Origin: Kiritimatiellia bacterium
Lineage (GTDB): Bacteria > Verrucomicrobiota > Kiritimatiellia > RFP12 > UBA1067
Length of the DNA: 38,337 bases
Direction: 5' to 3'
NCBI GenBank assembly: GCA_017520845.1
Contig: JAFXEU010000109.1
Location: 1-38,337 of the forward strand
Positions 23,755-31,173 of this stretch are shown here, piece by piece. The notes beneath the pieces are model-generated. The model did not search any database. It was not told where the DNA came from and saw nothing but the letters and a program-made list of their open reading frames with translations. The number at the start of each line of letters is the position of its first letter. Position 1 is the first letter of the stretch. The translations under genes were made by a program, and so were the position numbers.

Positions 23755-24957
23755 ATGATTAAAAGAACGGATTTTCTTGAAAAAGTCAGGCCGTTTATCG
23801 GTTTAGACATAATAAAGGTAATCACAGGTTTAAGGCGAAGCGGGAAGTCTGTTTTGATGAAGCAGATTCGTGATATGATTTTGTCGGAGATTGATCCTTC
23901 AGGAAAGTGTATATATGTAAATCTAGAGGAATCTGAAAACGCGCGTTTTGTTTCTCCAAGTGCTCTTCATTCGTATGTATCGGAAATCGCAAAAGTAAAT
24001 GAACCTGCGAAAACTTATGTTTTTCTTGATGAAATTAGTGAAGTTGAGGAATGGGAAAAGACCGTCAATTCGCTTAGGGCCAAAGAAAACATCGATGTGT
24101 ATGTTACCGGATCTAATTCCAAACTGTTGTCCGGTGAGCTTGCAACACATTTGACGGGGCGATTTGTTGAAATAAAAGTGACGCCTTTTTCGTTTCGGGA
24201 ATTTATGGCCGTTACCGGGGCGAAAGATAAAGAATCCGCCTTTGATACATATATGAAATTTGGCGGGATGCCGTTTCTCGCGCATTTGAATTATCTTGAG
24301 TCGCCTTCAAGAGACTATTTATTGGATTTATACTCTTCGATATTGCTAAAGGATATTGTAAAACGCCATAAAGTGCGCGATGTTGAACTTCTTACGCGTA
24401 TTATCGGATATGCAATGAGCGAATCGGGACACGTTATTTCAGCGGCCAGTATTCAGCGATACCTTAAGAGTGAATGCCGATCCATAGCTTTTGATACGGT
24501 TATGAATTATCTTCAATTTGGCGAGGAGGCGTATCTCTTTAATCTGGTGACGCGGGAAGATTTAATCGGTAAGCGCATTTTGGCGGTGGACGAAAAGGTT
24601 TACGGGGTCGATCATGGAATGCGCAATGCGATTGTCGGCGGGAATGTTGTCAGAGACATTGAAAGAACGCTTGAAACAATCGTTTATTGGGAATTTGTTC
24701 GAAGGGGATATGATGTCAGAATCGGTCGTTTGAAGGATAAAGAAGTTGATTTCGTCTGCAAGAAAAATGGAGAGCCGATCTATGTTCAGGTTTGTTATGT
24801 GATGGAAAGCGAATTGACGCGTGAGCGGGAGTTTTCGGCATTACTGGGGATACCTGATCAATATCCTAAAATGATTCTTTCGCTTGATCGTATTGATTTT
24901 TCCAGTACCGGTATTCAGCATAAAAGAATTCCCGATTTTCTTTTGGAGGATAAATGA
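23755..24957 (+). CDS. AAA ATPase with DUF4143 C-terminal domain
   Basis: 400-aa protein of the widespread AAA_14/DUF4143 family. Walker A is GLRRSGKS (about 24-32), Walker B is YVFLDEISE, with ATPase loop VTGSNSKLL and ELATHLTGRF. The C-terminal domain ends in a PD-(D/E)xK-like stretch, KDKEVDFVCKKNGEPIYVQVCY. Function of the family is not established; genes often occur alone, in many copies, in anaerobic gut bacteria and have been suggested as mobile or toxin-related. Base composition is more AT-rich than neighbours. The stop overlaps the start of the following kinase remnant (ATGA). Confidence 0.85.
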   Translation: MIKRTDFLEKVRPFIGLDIIKVITGLRRSGKSVLMKQIRDMILSEIDPSGKCIYVNLEESENARFVSPSALHSYVSEIAKVNEPAKTYVFLDEISEVEEWEKTVNSLRAKENIDVYVTGSNSKLLSGELATHLTGRFVEIKVTPFSFREFMAVTGAKDKESAFDTYMKFGGMPFLAHLNYLESPSRDYLLDLYSSILLKDIVKRHKVRDVELLTRIIGYAMSESGHVISAASIQRYLKSECRSIAFDTVMNYLQFGEEAYLFNLVTREDLIGKRILAVDEKVYGVDHGMRNAIVGGNVVRDIERTLETIVYWEFVRRGYDVRIGRLKDKEVDFVCKKNGEPIYVQVCYVMESELTREREFSALLGIPDQYPKMILSLDRIDFSSTGIQHKRIPDFLLEDK

Positions 24958-25247
24958 ACGAGAATTCATTGAACAATGCGGTGACGATGGCGGGGAGGGC
25001 GAGCGTCCTCGCGAGCCATGTTCAGGATTCATGCTCTATCGCCTCCTCCGTCATGGCGGGCCTTGCGAAAAAGCCCGAGGATCGTCCGAAAAGCTGTGTC
25101 GCGGTGCTGGAAGGAATTTATGCGAAGAAGGAAGAGGTAGAAGAAAAGAGCGAAAAAGGAGAGCTCGGGAGAGAAGATAAGAAAGATGGTGGCGTGCCTG
25201 CTTCTGGCAATAAGCGGGTGTCTTCGCGATCTGTTGTTATTCTTTAG
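24954..25247 (+). pseudogene. Kinase remnant: N-terminal motif joined to kinase C-terminus
   Basis: 97-aa reading frame. The N-terminus MNENSLNNAVTMAG matches the start of the kinases, and SIASSVMAGLAKKPEDRPKSC (shown as two parts: SIASSVMAGLA, KKPEDRPKSC) matches the very end of the kinase domain of the gene at 29543. The whole catalytic core, about 230 residues, is absent. The junction is exactly a copy of the 25-bp module (24993-25017). The tail is charged and unlike anything else here. It could still make a small protein, as the ATG overlaps the ATPase stop and TTGGAGG lies upstream, but it cannot be an active kinase. Confidence 0.7.
24993..25017 (+). repeat. 25-bp module at the kinase remnant junction
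   Basis: GGGAGGGCGAGCG followed by TCCTCGCGAGCC. It separates the N-terminal motif from the kinase C-terminal fragment. Confidence 0.75.
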
Positions 25248-25316
25248 AGAGAGGTGGAAAGAGATAATTCATATTAGACGTAAACAAATATAAACAAAAA
25301 ATACTAAACGAGGCGA

Positions 25317-25345
25317 TTGACAAGAAAAATTAAAAGTGATAAAAT
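25317..25345 (+). promoter_or_regulatory. Promoter of the ESCRT-like operon
   Basis: TTGACA (25317-25322), 17-bp spacer, TAAAAT (25340-25345), 35 nt before the first ATG. The surrounding 130 bp are AT-rich and contain no gene. Confidence 0.75.
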
Positions 25346-25380
25346 AACATCATCAGAATTCAATTAAAAAGGTAGATGTT

Positions 25381-25719
25381 ATGGCTAATGAAATTGAATA
25401 TATGAGTCTTGAAGAGGTCGCCGATATGCTCGGCGTCACGTATCAGCTTATTTACAGACTGGTTCGGGCCGGTGAATTGCCCGCTGTCCGTCTCGGTAAA
25501 CTTTATCGCGTTTCCCGCGCTGATCTTGATGCGTATCTGGAATCGAATAAAAACGCGACCGCTCAGGGCGGCGTATGCAGCGTGTGCGGTACAACATACA
25601 AGACGCGCGATTCTCTTAAGCAGACATGCACAGAGAACGAGTGTGAAGAGCCGATCTGCTTCGATTGCTGGACGCGGCTTGGAATTCGCAAATGTCCTCA
25701 ACATTCTAAAACCAAATAA
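25381..25719 (+). CDS. Excisionase-type HTH protein with Cys-rich zinc domain
   Basis: 112-aa protein. Residues 7-55 form an HTH_17/excisionase-type DNA-binding domain (SLEEVADMLGVTYQLIYRLVRAGELPAVRLG, wing LYRVSRADLDAYL). The rest is a Cys-rich zinc-binding region with CSVC (66-69), further cysteines, CFDC and CPQH. It is the first gene of the operon, so it may be its regulator or a DNA- or protein-binding adaptor; HTH_17 domains are not always repressors. It is followed after 17 bp by the SPFH gene. Start ATG follows AAAAAGGTAG. Confidence 0.8.
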   Translation: MANEIEYMSLEEVADMLGVTYQLIYRLVRAGELPAVRLGKLYRVSRADLDAYLESNKNATAQGGVCSVCGTTYKTRDSLKQTCTENECEEPICFDCWTRLGIRKCPQHSKTK

Positions 25720-25736
25720 TATTAAGGAGGGTTAAG

Positions 25737-27335
25737 ATGGGTATTTTCTTTGATGAGTGCAGCGTTTGTCATAATAAGGTTCGAAAGACGGCCCGTTTCT
25801 GCAATCATTGCGGAACGGCGGCGCCGGGCGGATGGTGGAAGTGCCCGTCGTGCAAAAAATGGATCGGTAATGATTCTCAGTACTGCCCCCATTGTAATAC
25901 GCCGCTTTATCCCGAGCAGCGAGCCGATCTTGCGGGCGGCATCTGGCAGAAAGAACATACCCGTTTCGCCGAGCGTTTTGAAGTCGGCGACGTGAAGCGT
26001 ATTTTAGTCGACGGTCTTCAGATTCAAGAGGGTACTGTTGCGATACTGCTTGACGCCGGCAGTGTAGGTGATATTCTTTCTGCGGGCCGTCATGCTCCTG
26101 ACGGCGTCTTACGGAAAATCAACTGGTTCGGCAATCCTCCTCCGCGCAGCGTTGTTATGATTGATGCGGGTGAAATCGCCGTTCCTGTTTCGGTCGAGGG
26201 GCTTCGTACGGCGGACCCGTTCCCGATTGAATTTTACGGCGAGGTTATCGTACGCTTCAAAGGAGATAAAGATGCGGCAAGAGCGTTCATCTCCAATTTC
26301 ATGAAAGAGAACCGTACTTTAGAATACGCCGATATTTCAAACAGGATTCAGCCGCACGTGATGACCGCATTGAGCGATATGTGCGCGACAACGACGCTTG
26401 AGGACCTTGTGCGCGATCCGGAACGCCGCATTCGCCTTCATGAGCGCATGACGACGGAGCTTAAGTCGGAGTTTGAAGCCTGCGGCATAAAAGTCGTTCG
26501 CGTTTCGTCCGCCGAATTTACGGGCGATGAATATGAGGATTTTATTGAGAAGCGTTCTGAACTTGATATTGAGCGCCGCGCTATCGAGTATCGCACCGAG
26601 CTTCGCAAAATGACAGATCAGGAATCCATGTCTCAATATAAGGATATGGACGCTCTTCGTCAGTACAAGGAGACGATCGATCACGAGTATCGCGTTTCCG
26701 ACGAGACGCGCAAGCGCGAGTTTGAGCTTTTAAAGCGCGAGTGGGAGCATGACGATATCCGCCATAATTATCTTCTTGAGCTCGAAGCTCAGGAGCATAA
26801 GCACGCTGTTGAAAAGAACGAAACCGATCATAAGATTTTAATCAACAGGCTTGAAGCCGAGGCCAGATGGTGGGAGCAGGTGGGAGACGCCGAGACTGCC
26901 GCCAAGGTCCGTGAAATCGCCTCTCGGCAGCAGATTAAGGAAGAAACGGATTGGCTTGAAGTCAAGCGTCTTAAGCAGGACCTTGAAATGCAGCGCAAGG
27001 CGAAGTCGGCTGAAATCATAAAATCGATGACCTTCGAGCAGATGCTGGCGTTTGAAGACGACCCTGAAAAACGCGAAGACCTGATTAAGCTTCACCACAT
27101 GCAGCTCCAGTCCAAGATGTCGGCCCAGCAGATTCTGGCGACATTGGGTAAGAGCGATCATAACGACGAATATGTCGCGAAGATGGCTGAGTTGTACCGT
27201 GAGACCGCCGATCGCGCCGACAAGAATTTCTCGCGGATCGTCGATCCTCTGCGCGTGGGCGTAGGCGGCAATATTTTCAGAGACGATCGCAATACCGCAT
27301 ACGAAAATAAGAATCAGCCCAATTTCAGACCGTGA
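25737..27335 (+). CDS. SPFH/Band 7 protein with N-terminal double zinc ribbon
   Basis: 532-aa protein. Two zinc ribbons open it: C8-x2-C11, C22-x2-C25 and C36-x2-C39, C50-x2-C53. An SPFH (stomatin/prohibitin) domain follows (about 75-290; GTVAILLDAGSVGDIL, IDAGEIAVPVSVEGLRTADP, FYGEVIVRF, CGIKVVRVSSAEF). Residues about 290-470 are a long charged coiled coil. It resembles the zinc-ribbon SPFH proteins that accompany PspA homologues in Bacillus (YdjI type), which organise membrane domains and recruit PspA. There is no clear TM segment, so peripheral membrane binding is likely. Strong AAGGAGG before the ATG. The stop overlaps the next gene by 4 bp. Family assignment is good; its role here is inference. 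Confidence 0.8.
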   Translation: MGIFFDECSVCHNKVRKTARFCNHCGTAAPGGWWKCPSCKKWIGNDSQYCPHCNTPLYPEQRADLAGGIWQKEHTRFAERFEVGDVKRILVDGLQIQEGTVAILLDAGSVGDILSAGRHAPDGVLRKINWFGNPPPRSVVMIDAGEIAVPVSVEGLRTADPFPIEFYGEVIVRFKGDKDAARAFISNFMKENRTLEYADISNRIQPHVMTALSDMCATTTLEDLVRDPERRIRLHERMTTELKSEFEACGIKVVRVSSAEFTGDEYEDFIEKRSELDIERRAIEYRTELRKMTDQESMSQYKDMDALRQYKETIDHEYRVSDETRKREFELLKREWEHDDIRHNYLLELEAQEHKHAVEKNETDHKILINRLEAEARWWEQVGDAETAAKVREIASRQQIKEETDWLEVKRLKQDLEMQRKAKSAEIIKSMTFEQMLAFEDDPEKREDLIKLHHMQLQSKMSAQQILATLGKSDHNDEYVAKMAELYRETADRADKNFSRIVDPLRVGVGGNIFRDDRNTAYENKNQPNFRP

Positions 27336-28927
27336 AGATAACTTGCTCCAGTTGTGGACGGAAGGTGCCTGAAGGCGGTTTCTGTGAGCGTTGCGGCAGT
27401 CCTTTGTCGAAGGAGGGCGCGCCGGTGGATGTTGCGGGCATACCTGAACGGGCGGCGCAGGTTTATCCTCCGCGCGACGCGTACGAATCCGCTCCGACCG
27501 TCCAGGCGCAAAGGGCTCCGATTTTTACTCCTCCCGCGTCTGCAGTACCGTTCCGTCCGCAGTCTCCGTCCGCGCCGGTTCAGCCGCAGTCGTATGCGGC
27601 GTCATTCCCCGGGCAGCAGTATGCCTCGCCGTATCAGCCAGAACCGCCTGCTATGGCGCGGCAGCAGGCGTATGCGCCGTACGAGCCGATGACTCCGGCG
27701 CCGTCGGCATTTGACGACTCGCAGCCTGGTCTGGAAGTAGATATGCTTTGCGTCCTTTTCGAGAGGTTGCCGGGGTTGATGCGCTTTAATTTCAATCCGC
27801 GAAATTCACGCGACGGGCTTCAGAATATCCGTTTTCTCTTCGAAAATCAGCTTACTGGAGAGCGTGTCGTAACCCGGCCGATTCGCCATCTTAATCGCCC
27901 CGTCCAGATTCCGGTTTCTTTCCCCGCTCAGGAAGCGGGCGCTCTTGCGTGGAACGTTACGGTCGAATACGAGTGCCGTGCCCGTCGCCGTGTTCTGGAA
28001 GGGGCTGTACAGATGGTGGTTGTTCATCCTAAGGAGCCTCAACGCGCCGCCGAGAATCTTGCAATCAATATAACCAACACCATCAACAACGGCAATGCGT
28101 CCGACGTTCACGTTTCGCAACGCGCGCTTGAAGATCTCGTAAAACTTTCCCAGTCTGAAAATCCGTCGGACGAGTTAAGGCGTATTGTCTCCGGCGGCGC
28201 GCGGGCCTGGTCTACGGTCGAGCTGTTCGACGCGGACGAACTGGAACTTTTCCCGCCGATGCCTCCTGAGGCCCGTACCGATCGCGTTACGCTCGATCTC
28301 GGCGTTCATCGGGTTACTTTTTTTGCTGGACGGACGGTTACGTTCGGACGTATGCATGAACTTAACGATATCGTTTTACGTCCTCCGTCCGACGCGTCTG
28401 AAGATGAGAGCATACCGTATCGCAAGATAAGCCGTGCCCATTGTCATTTTGAACACAGGGGGGAAACGGTGGTGATTTGCGACGGAAGCCGCGATCAGAA
28501 CCGTATCGTCAAGCCTTCAATGGGCGGAACATACTGGAACGACCGGTGTATTTCCGGTTTCGTAAAACTTTCCCAGGGCGAGAGCGGTGTCGTTTCGTTT
28601 GCCGGCCCATGCAGCACGGGTGCCATTTCGATGAATGTAACGGCTTGTGCGCCCTCATCGGATTGCAGAAACTGTCCTTATGTGAATAAGACATGGTGCG
28701 GAGACGGAGCCCGACCTTCGCTTATGCTGAAGCGTCGCGACGGATTTCCCGAGATGTTCGTCGCCGTGTGGAGCTGCTTCTCTCTCGAAAACGCGGATCC
28801 TTCGCTGAAGGGCGTTGTGATATTCCGCAAGGACGGCGGTTTCGCCTGGCGAAAGGGCCGCAGGTGCGGCTGGATAGTTCCGGGTACGAAACAGCATACG
28901 GATTTTGGTGTTGTCACAGTAAGTTAA
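27332..28927 (+). CDS. Zinc-ribbon protein with FHA (phosphothreonine-binding) domain
   Basis: 531-aa protein starting at GTG 27332, overlapping the SPFH stop (GTGA). An N-terminal zinc ribbon (C5, C8, C18, C21) is followed by a Pro/Gln/Ala/Tyr-rich linker, a beta-rich middle domain (about 130-250), and an FHA domain (about 320-410). FHA landmarks are FGR with R340, SRAH (S367-H370) and GGTYWND, matching the phosphothreonine-binding residues. A C-terminal domain contains several cysteines (CAPSSDCRNCPY). FHA domains read Thr-phosphorylated partners of PknB-type kinases, and two such kinases are in this operon, so it is a likely phospho-dependent scaffold. Partners are not shown by the sequence. 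Confidence 0.82.
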   Translation: MKITCSSCGRKVPEGGFCERCGSPLSKEGAPVDVAGIPERAAQVYPPRDAYESAPTVQAQRAPIFTPPASAVPFRPQSPSAPVQPQSYAASFPGQQYASPYQPEPPAMARQQAYAPYEPMTPAPSAFDDSQPGLEVDMLCVLFERLPGLMRFNFNPRNSRDGLQNIRFLFENQLTGERVVTRPIRHLNRPVQIPVSFPAQEAGALAWNVTVEYECRARRRVLEGAVQMVVVHPKEPQRAAENLAINITNTINNGNASDVHVSQRALEDLVKLSQSENPSDELRRIVSGGARAWSTVELFDADELELFPPMPPEARTDRVTLDLGVHRVTFFAGRTVTFGRMHELNDIVLRPPSDASEDESIPYRKISRAHCHFEHRGETVVICDGSRDQNRIVKPSMGGTYWNDRCISGFVKLSQGESGVVSFAGPCSTGAISMNVTACAPSSDCRNCPYVNKTWCGDGARPSLMLKRRDGFPEMFVAVWSCFSLENADPSLKGVVIFRKDGGFAWRKGRRCGWIVPGTKQHTDFGVVTVS

Positions 28928-28937
28928 GGAGGTAAAA

Positions 28938-29519
28938 ATGGGATTCCTTTTTTTCAAGACCGCTAAGGAAAAAGAACGCGCTGAACGTCGCGAGAGACGT
29001 CACGCTCTCCGCAAAGCCGAGGGAGCCGTCGATGAAGTGACCGAGCGCATCAGGAAAATGGAAAAAGACGCCGAGGCCGAGTGGGCGCGCGCCAAGGACG
29101 CCGCCAAGGAAGGTAAGCAGGCGGCTGCTCAGCGTGCGCTTACGAGCTACAGATCGGCTCAGGTGCTTATTACTAAGCTCGAACAGAAGAAGTGGGTTTT
29201 CAAGCAGGTTCTGATGAAGCTCGAAACGGCGGGGACCGATGCCGAGTTCGCCAAGGCGCTCGGGATGATGAACAAGGTTACGAACATAAATCCCGAGTTG
29301 GTCGAAGACGTTTTCGACGAGGCTAATGAACTTTTGGCCGAGTCCGGCGATACCGATAAACTCTGGGCTCAGATGTACAGCAAGGAGGTTGAAGGCTCCA
29401 AGGAGGCTCTTCAGGATCACATTCCTTCGATGGAAGACCTAGAGCGTACGCTCAACGAAGAGGTCGCCGGTAAGATAGCGGGCGGTGTCGACCCTTCGGC
29501 GCTTGAAAAGGAAATCTGA
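28938..29519 (+). CDS. ESCRT-III (CHMP/Snf7)-like helical protein
   Basis: 193-aa, almost entirely helical, charged protein. The N-terminus MGFLFFKTAKEKERAERR resembles the hydrophobic-then-basic start of CHMP proteins (MDLLFGRRKTP in CHMP2A, from memory). The long alpha1-alpha2 hairpin spans about 20-95, with the turn-type segment AKEGKQAAAQRAL where CHMPs have AKxGxxxxA. ALGMMNKVTNINPELVEDV corresponds to the alpha3-alpha4 region, and FDEANELLAES to the following acidic helix. MEDLERTLNEEV near the C-terminus is a weak candidate MIT-interacting motif. PspA/Vipp1 are bacterial members of this superfamily, but this protein looks closer to eukaryotic and archaeal forms. AAGGAGG precedes the ATG. 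A Vps4-like ATPase lies two genes on. Fold assignment is by eye. Confidence 0.6.
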   Translation: MGFLFFKTAKEKERAERRERRHALRKAEGAVDEVTERIRKMEKDAEAEWARAKDAAKEGKQAAAQRALTSYRSAQVLITKLEQKKWVFKQVLMKLETAGTDAEFAKALGMMNKVTNINPELVEDVFDEANELLAESGDTDKLWAQMYSKEVEGSKEALQDHIPSMEDLERTLNEEVAGKIAGGVDPSALEKEI

Positions 29520-29542
29520 TTCTCAATAGGCCAGCTTACGAA

Positions 29543-31150
29543 ATGAACGGGAATACTATCAACAACGATGTGACGATGGATGGTAGGGCGAGCGTCCTCG
29601 CGAGCCGCTATCGCATTATCCGTCAGCTTGGGGCCGGCGGAATGGGTTCCGTGTGGCTCGCCGAAGATACGAAGCTCGATAACAAGCTTTTCGCGATTAA
29701 GATGCTTCCCAGTATTCTCGTTGCCAACAAGCGTGCGTACAATCAGCTGAAAGAAGAGGCGCTTTTGGCGATGAAGCTTGTTCACCCCAATATCGTTCAG
29801 ATCCGCGCGTTTGAAGAGAATGACAATAATCCGTTTCTCGTGATGGATTATATCGACGGCGAGACGCTTGATGATTGGTTAGGGAATGGGGAATTGGGAA
29901 TGGGGAAGGGGGAAGGGGATGTTGTTCACCTTTTAAAACCTATTGCCGAGGCGCTCGACTATGCGCATAGTGAAGGCGTCGTTCATCGCGATATCAAGCC
30001 CGCGAACATTATGATCCGCAAGGACGGACGTCCGTTCGTGATGGATTTCGGAATTGCCCGCGAGATTCAGGAGACTATGACCAGGATGACGGGCAAAATG
30101 TCGTCGGGGACATTGATGTATATGTCGCCGGAGCAGCTGATCGGTTCTCGGCCCGAAAAAGAGCAGGATGTTTATTCGTTCGCGGCGATGGTTTATGAAT
30201 GTTTGAAGGGAGAACCACCATTCTGCAGAGGTGATATAGAATATCAGATACTTCATATAGAGCCCGAGTCGTTGCCGAAAGATATTTCAATCGCTTCGTC
30301 CGTTATGGCGGGTCTCGCGAAGAAACCTGAAGACCGCCCTAAATCGTGTCTTGAGGTTTTGGGATCGGGTGAGTTAAGCCGTGTAGAACGTGTAGAGCGT
30401 GCAGAAGTAGAGTGTGCAGAATCTGATATAGATGTTGGCGACTCTGAGGCAGTCAATCATACGATGCACTCTTCGTTTAAGGTTGATAATCCCATTGTGC
30501 CTGATACTCCTTTGCCGAACTTAGATATTTCAAAACATAAAATCAGACGGAAGGGTCTGAAGGGATTTTGGGGAAAACTTCCACTACTAATCATTTTTAT
30601 GCTGATTGCGTTAATAGGTTGTGGTGTTTGTGTGACGTATCATCACTATTATTGGTATAAAGAGGATTTGCATTGGTTTCTTGAGCACGGTTACGACTGG
30701 ATTCATCATTTACATAGGTCAGAGGAACACTATATGCTGATGGTTCGTACACTCTGTGGTGTAGGTTTATGTATTATTGGTTTAATAGTTGTTATAATAT
30801 TCTACAGACGTATACTCCTTAGACATATACTACTTAAACGAACTCAAAAACTTTTAACGGACTTTTCTCGCGGGAATTGGAATAGCGCGATGAATGCTAA
30901 AAACGTGTATATGCGAGATTCGTTTGTGCTTTATTATTTAGGGGTCGCCAATCTCTATATTCAGCAAAATTACGCCAATGCGGAAAAACTTTTTTCCGAA
31001 TCCGCGGAATGCGGAGTTCCTGAAGCGTTAATCGGGCTTGGATGGATGGCCGAGAATGGATGGGGGAAGCCGAAGAACATGTTGCTCGCTCAGAGGCTTT
31101 ACCGCGAAGCCGAAGAACAAATGCAGAAACGCATTGAAGATAAAAAGTAA
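29543..31150 (+). CDS. Ser/Thr protein kinase with two TM segments and Sel1-like C-terminus
   Basis: 535-aa PknB-type kinase. The N-terminus has NNDVTM (7-12), followed by a 25-bp module encoding GRASVLAS. The kinase domain (about 23-275) keeps LGAGGMGSV, K53, HRDIKPAN (D150), DFG and GTLMYMSPEQ, so it should be active. A heptamer-encoded GNGELGMGKGEG loop sits at the same place as in the gene at 15923. A linker follows, then two TM segments (about 347-366 and 403-423) with a short His/Tyr-rich loop between, and a C-terminal Sel1/TPR-like region (YYLGVANLYIQQNYANAEKLF, ALIGLGWMAENGWG). It sits between the ESCRT-III-like and Vps4-like genes with 23-bp gaps on both sides and no evident Shine-Dalgarno of its own. 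It is a natural candidate to phosphorylate operon partners. Confidence 0.88.
   Translation: MNGNTINNDVTMDGRASVLASRYRIIRQLGAGGMGSVWLAEDTKLDNKLFAIKMLPSILVANKRAYNQLKEEALLAMKLVHPNIVQIRAFEENDNNPFLVMDYIDGETLDDWLGNGELGMGKGEGDVVHLLKPIAEALDYAHSEGVVHRDIKPANIMIRKDGRPFVMDFGIAREIQETMTRMTGKMSSGTLMYMSPEQLIGSRPEKEQDVYSFAAMVYECLKGEPPFCRGDIEYQILHIEPESLPKDISIASSVMAGLAKKPEDRPKSCLEVLGSGELSRVERVERAEVECAESDIDVGDSEAVNHTMHSSFKVDNPIVPDTPLPNLDISKHKIRRKGLKGFWGKLPLLIIFMLIALIGCGVCVTYHHYYWYKEDLHWFLEHGYDWIHHLHRSEEHYMLMVRTLCGVGLCIIGLIVVIIFYRRILLRHILLKRTQKLLTDFSRGNWNSAMNAKNVYMRDSFVLYYLGVANLYIQQNYANAEKLFSESAECGVPEALIGLGWMAENGWGKPKNMLLAQRLYREAEEQMQKRIEDKK
29582..29606 (+). repeat. 25-bp module at a kinase N-terminus
   Basis: GGTAGGGCGAGCG followed by TCCTCGCGAGCC, in frame between NNDVTM and the first kinase strand. 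Confidence 0.75.
29879..29919 (+). repeat. Heptamer repeats inside a second kinase domain
   Basis: TTAGGGAATGGGGAATTGGG and following AATGGGGAAGGGGG-type units, about six 7-mers, at the same kinase position as 16265-16299. Confidence 0.75.
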
Positions 31151-31173
31151 AATTTGCAGAAGAGGAATGATTT

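Noticed and set aside
25381..25719. Phage or integrative-element excisionase
   Set aside because: The HTH is excisionase-like, but there is no integrase, attachment site or phage gene nearby, and it heads a stable-looking operon.
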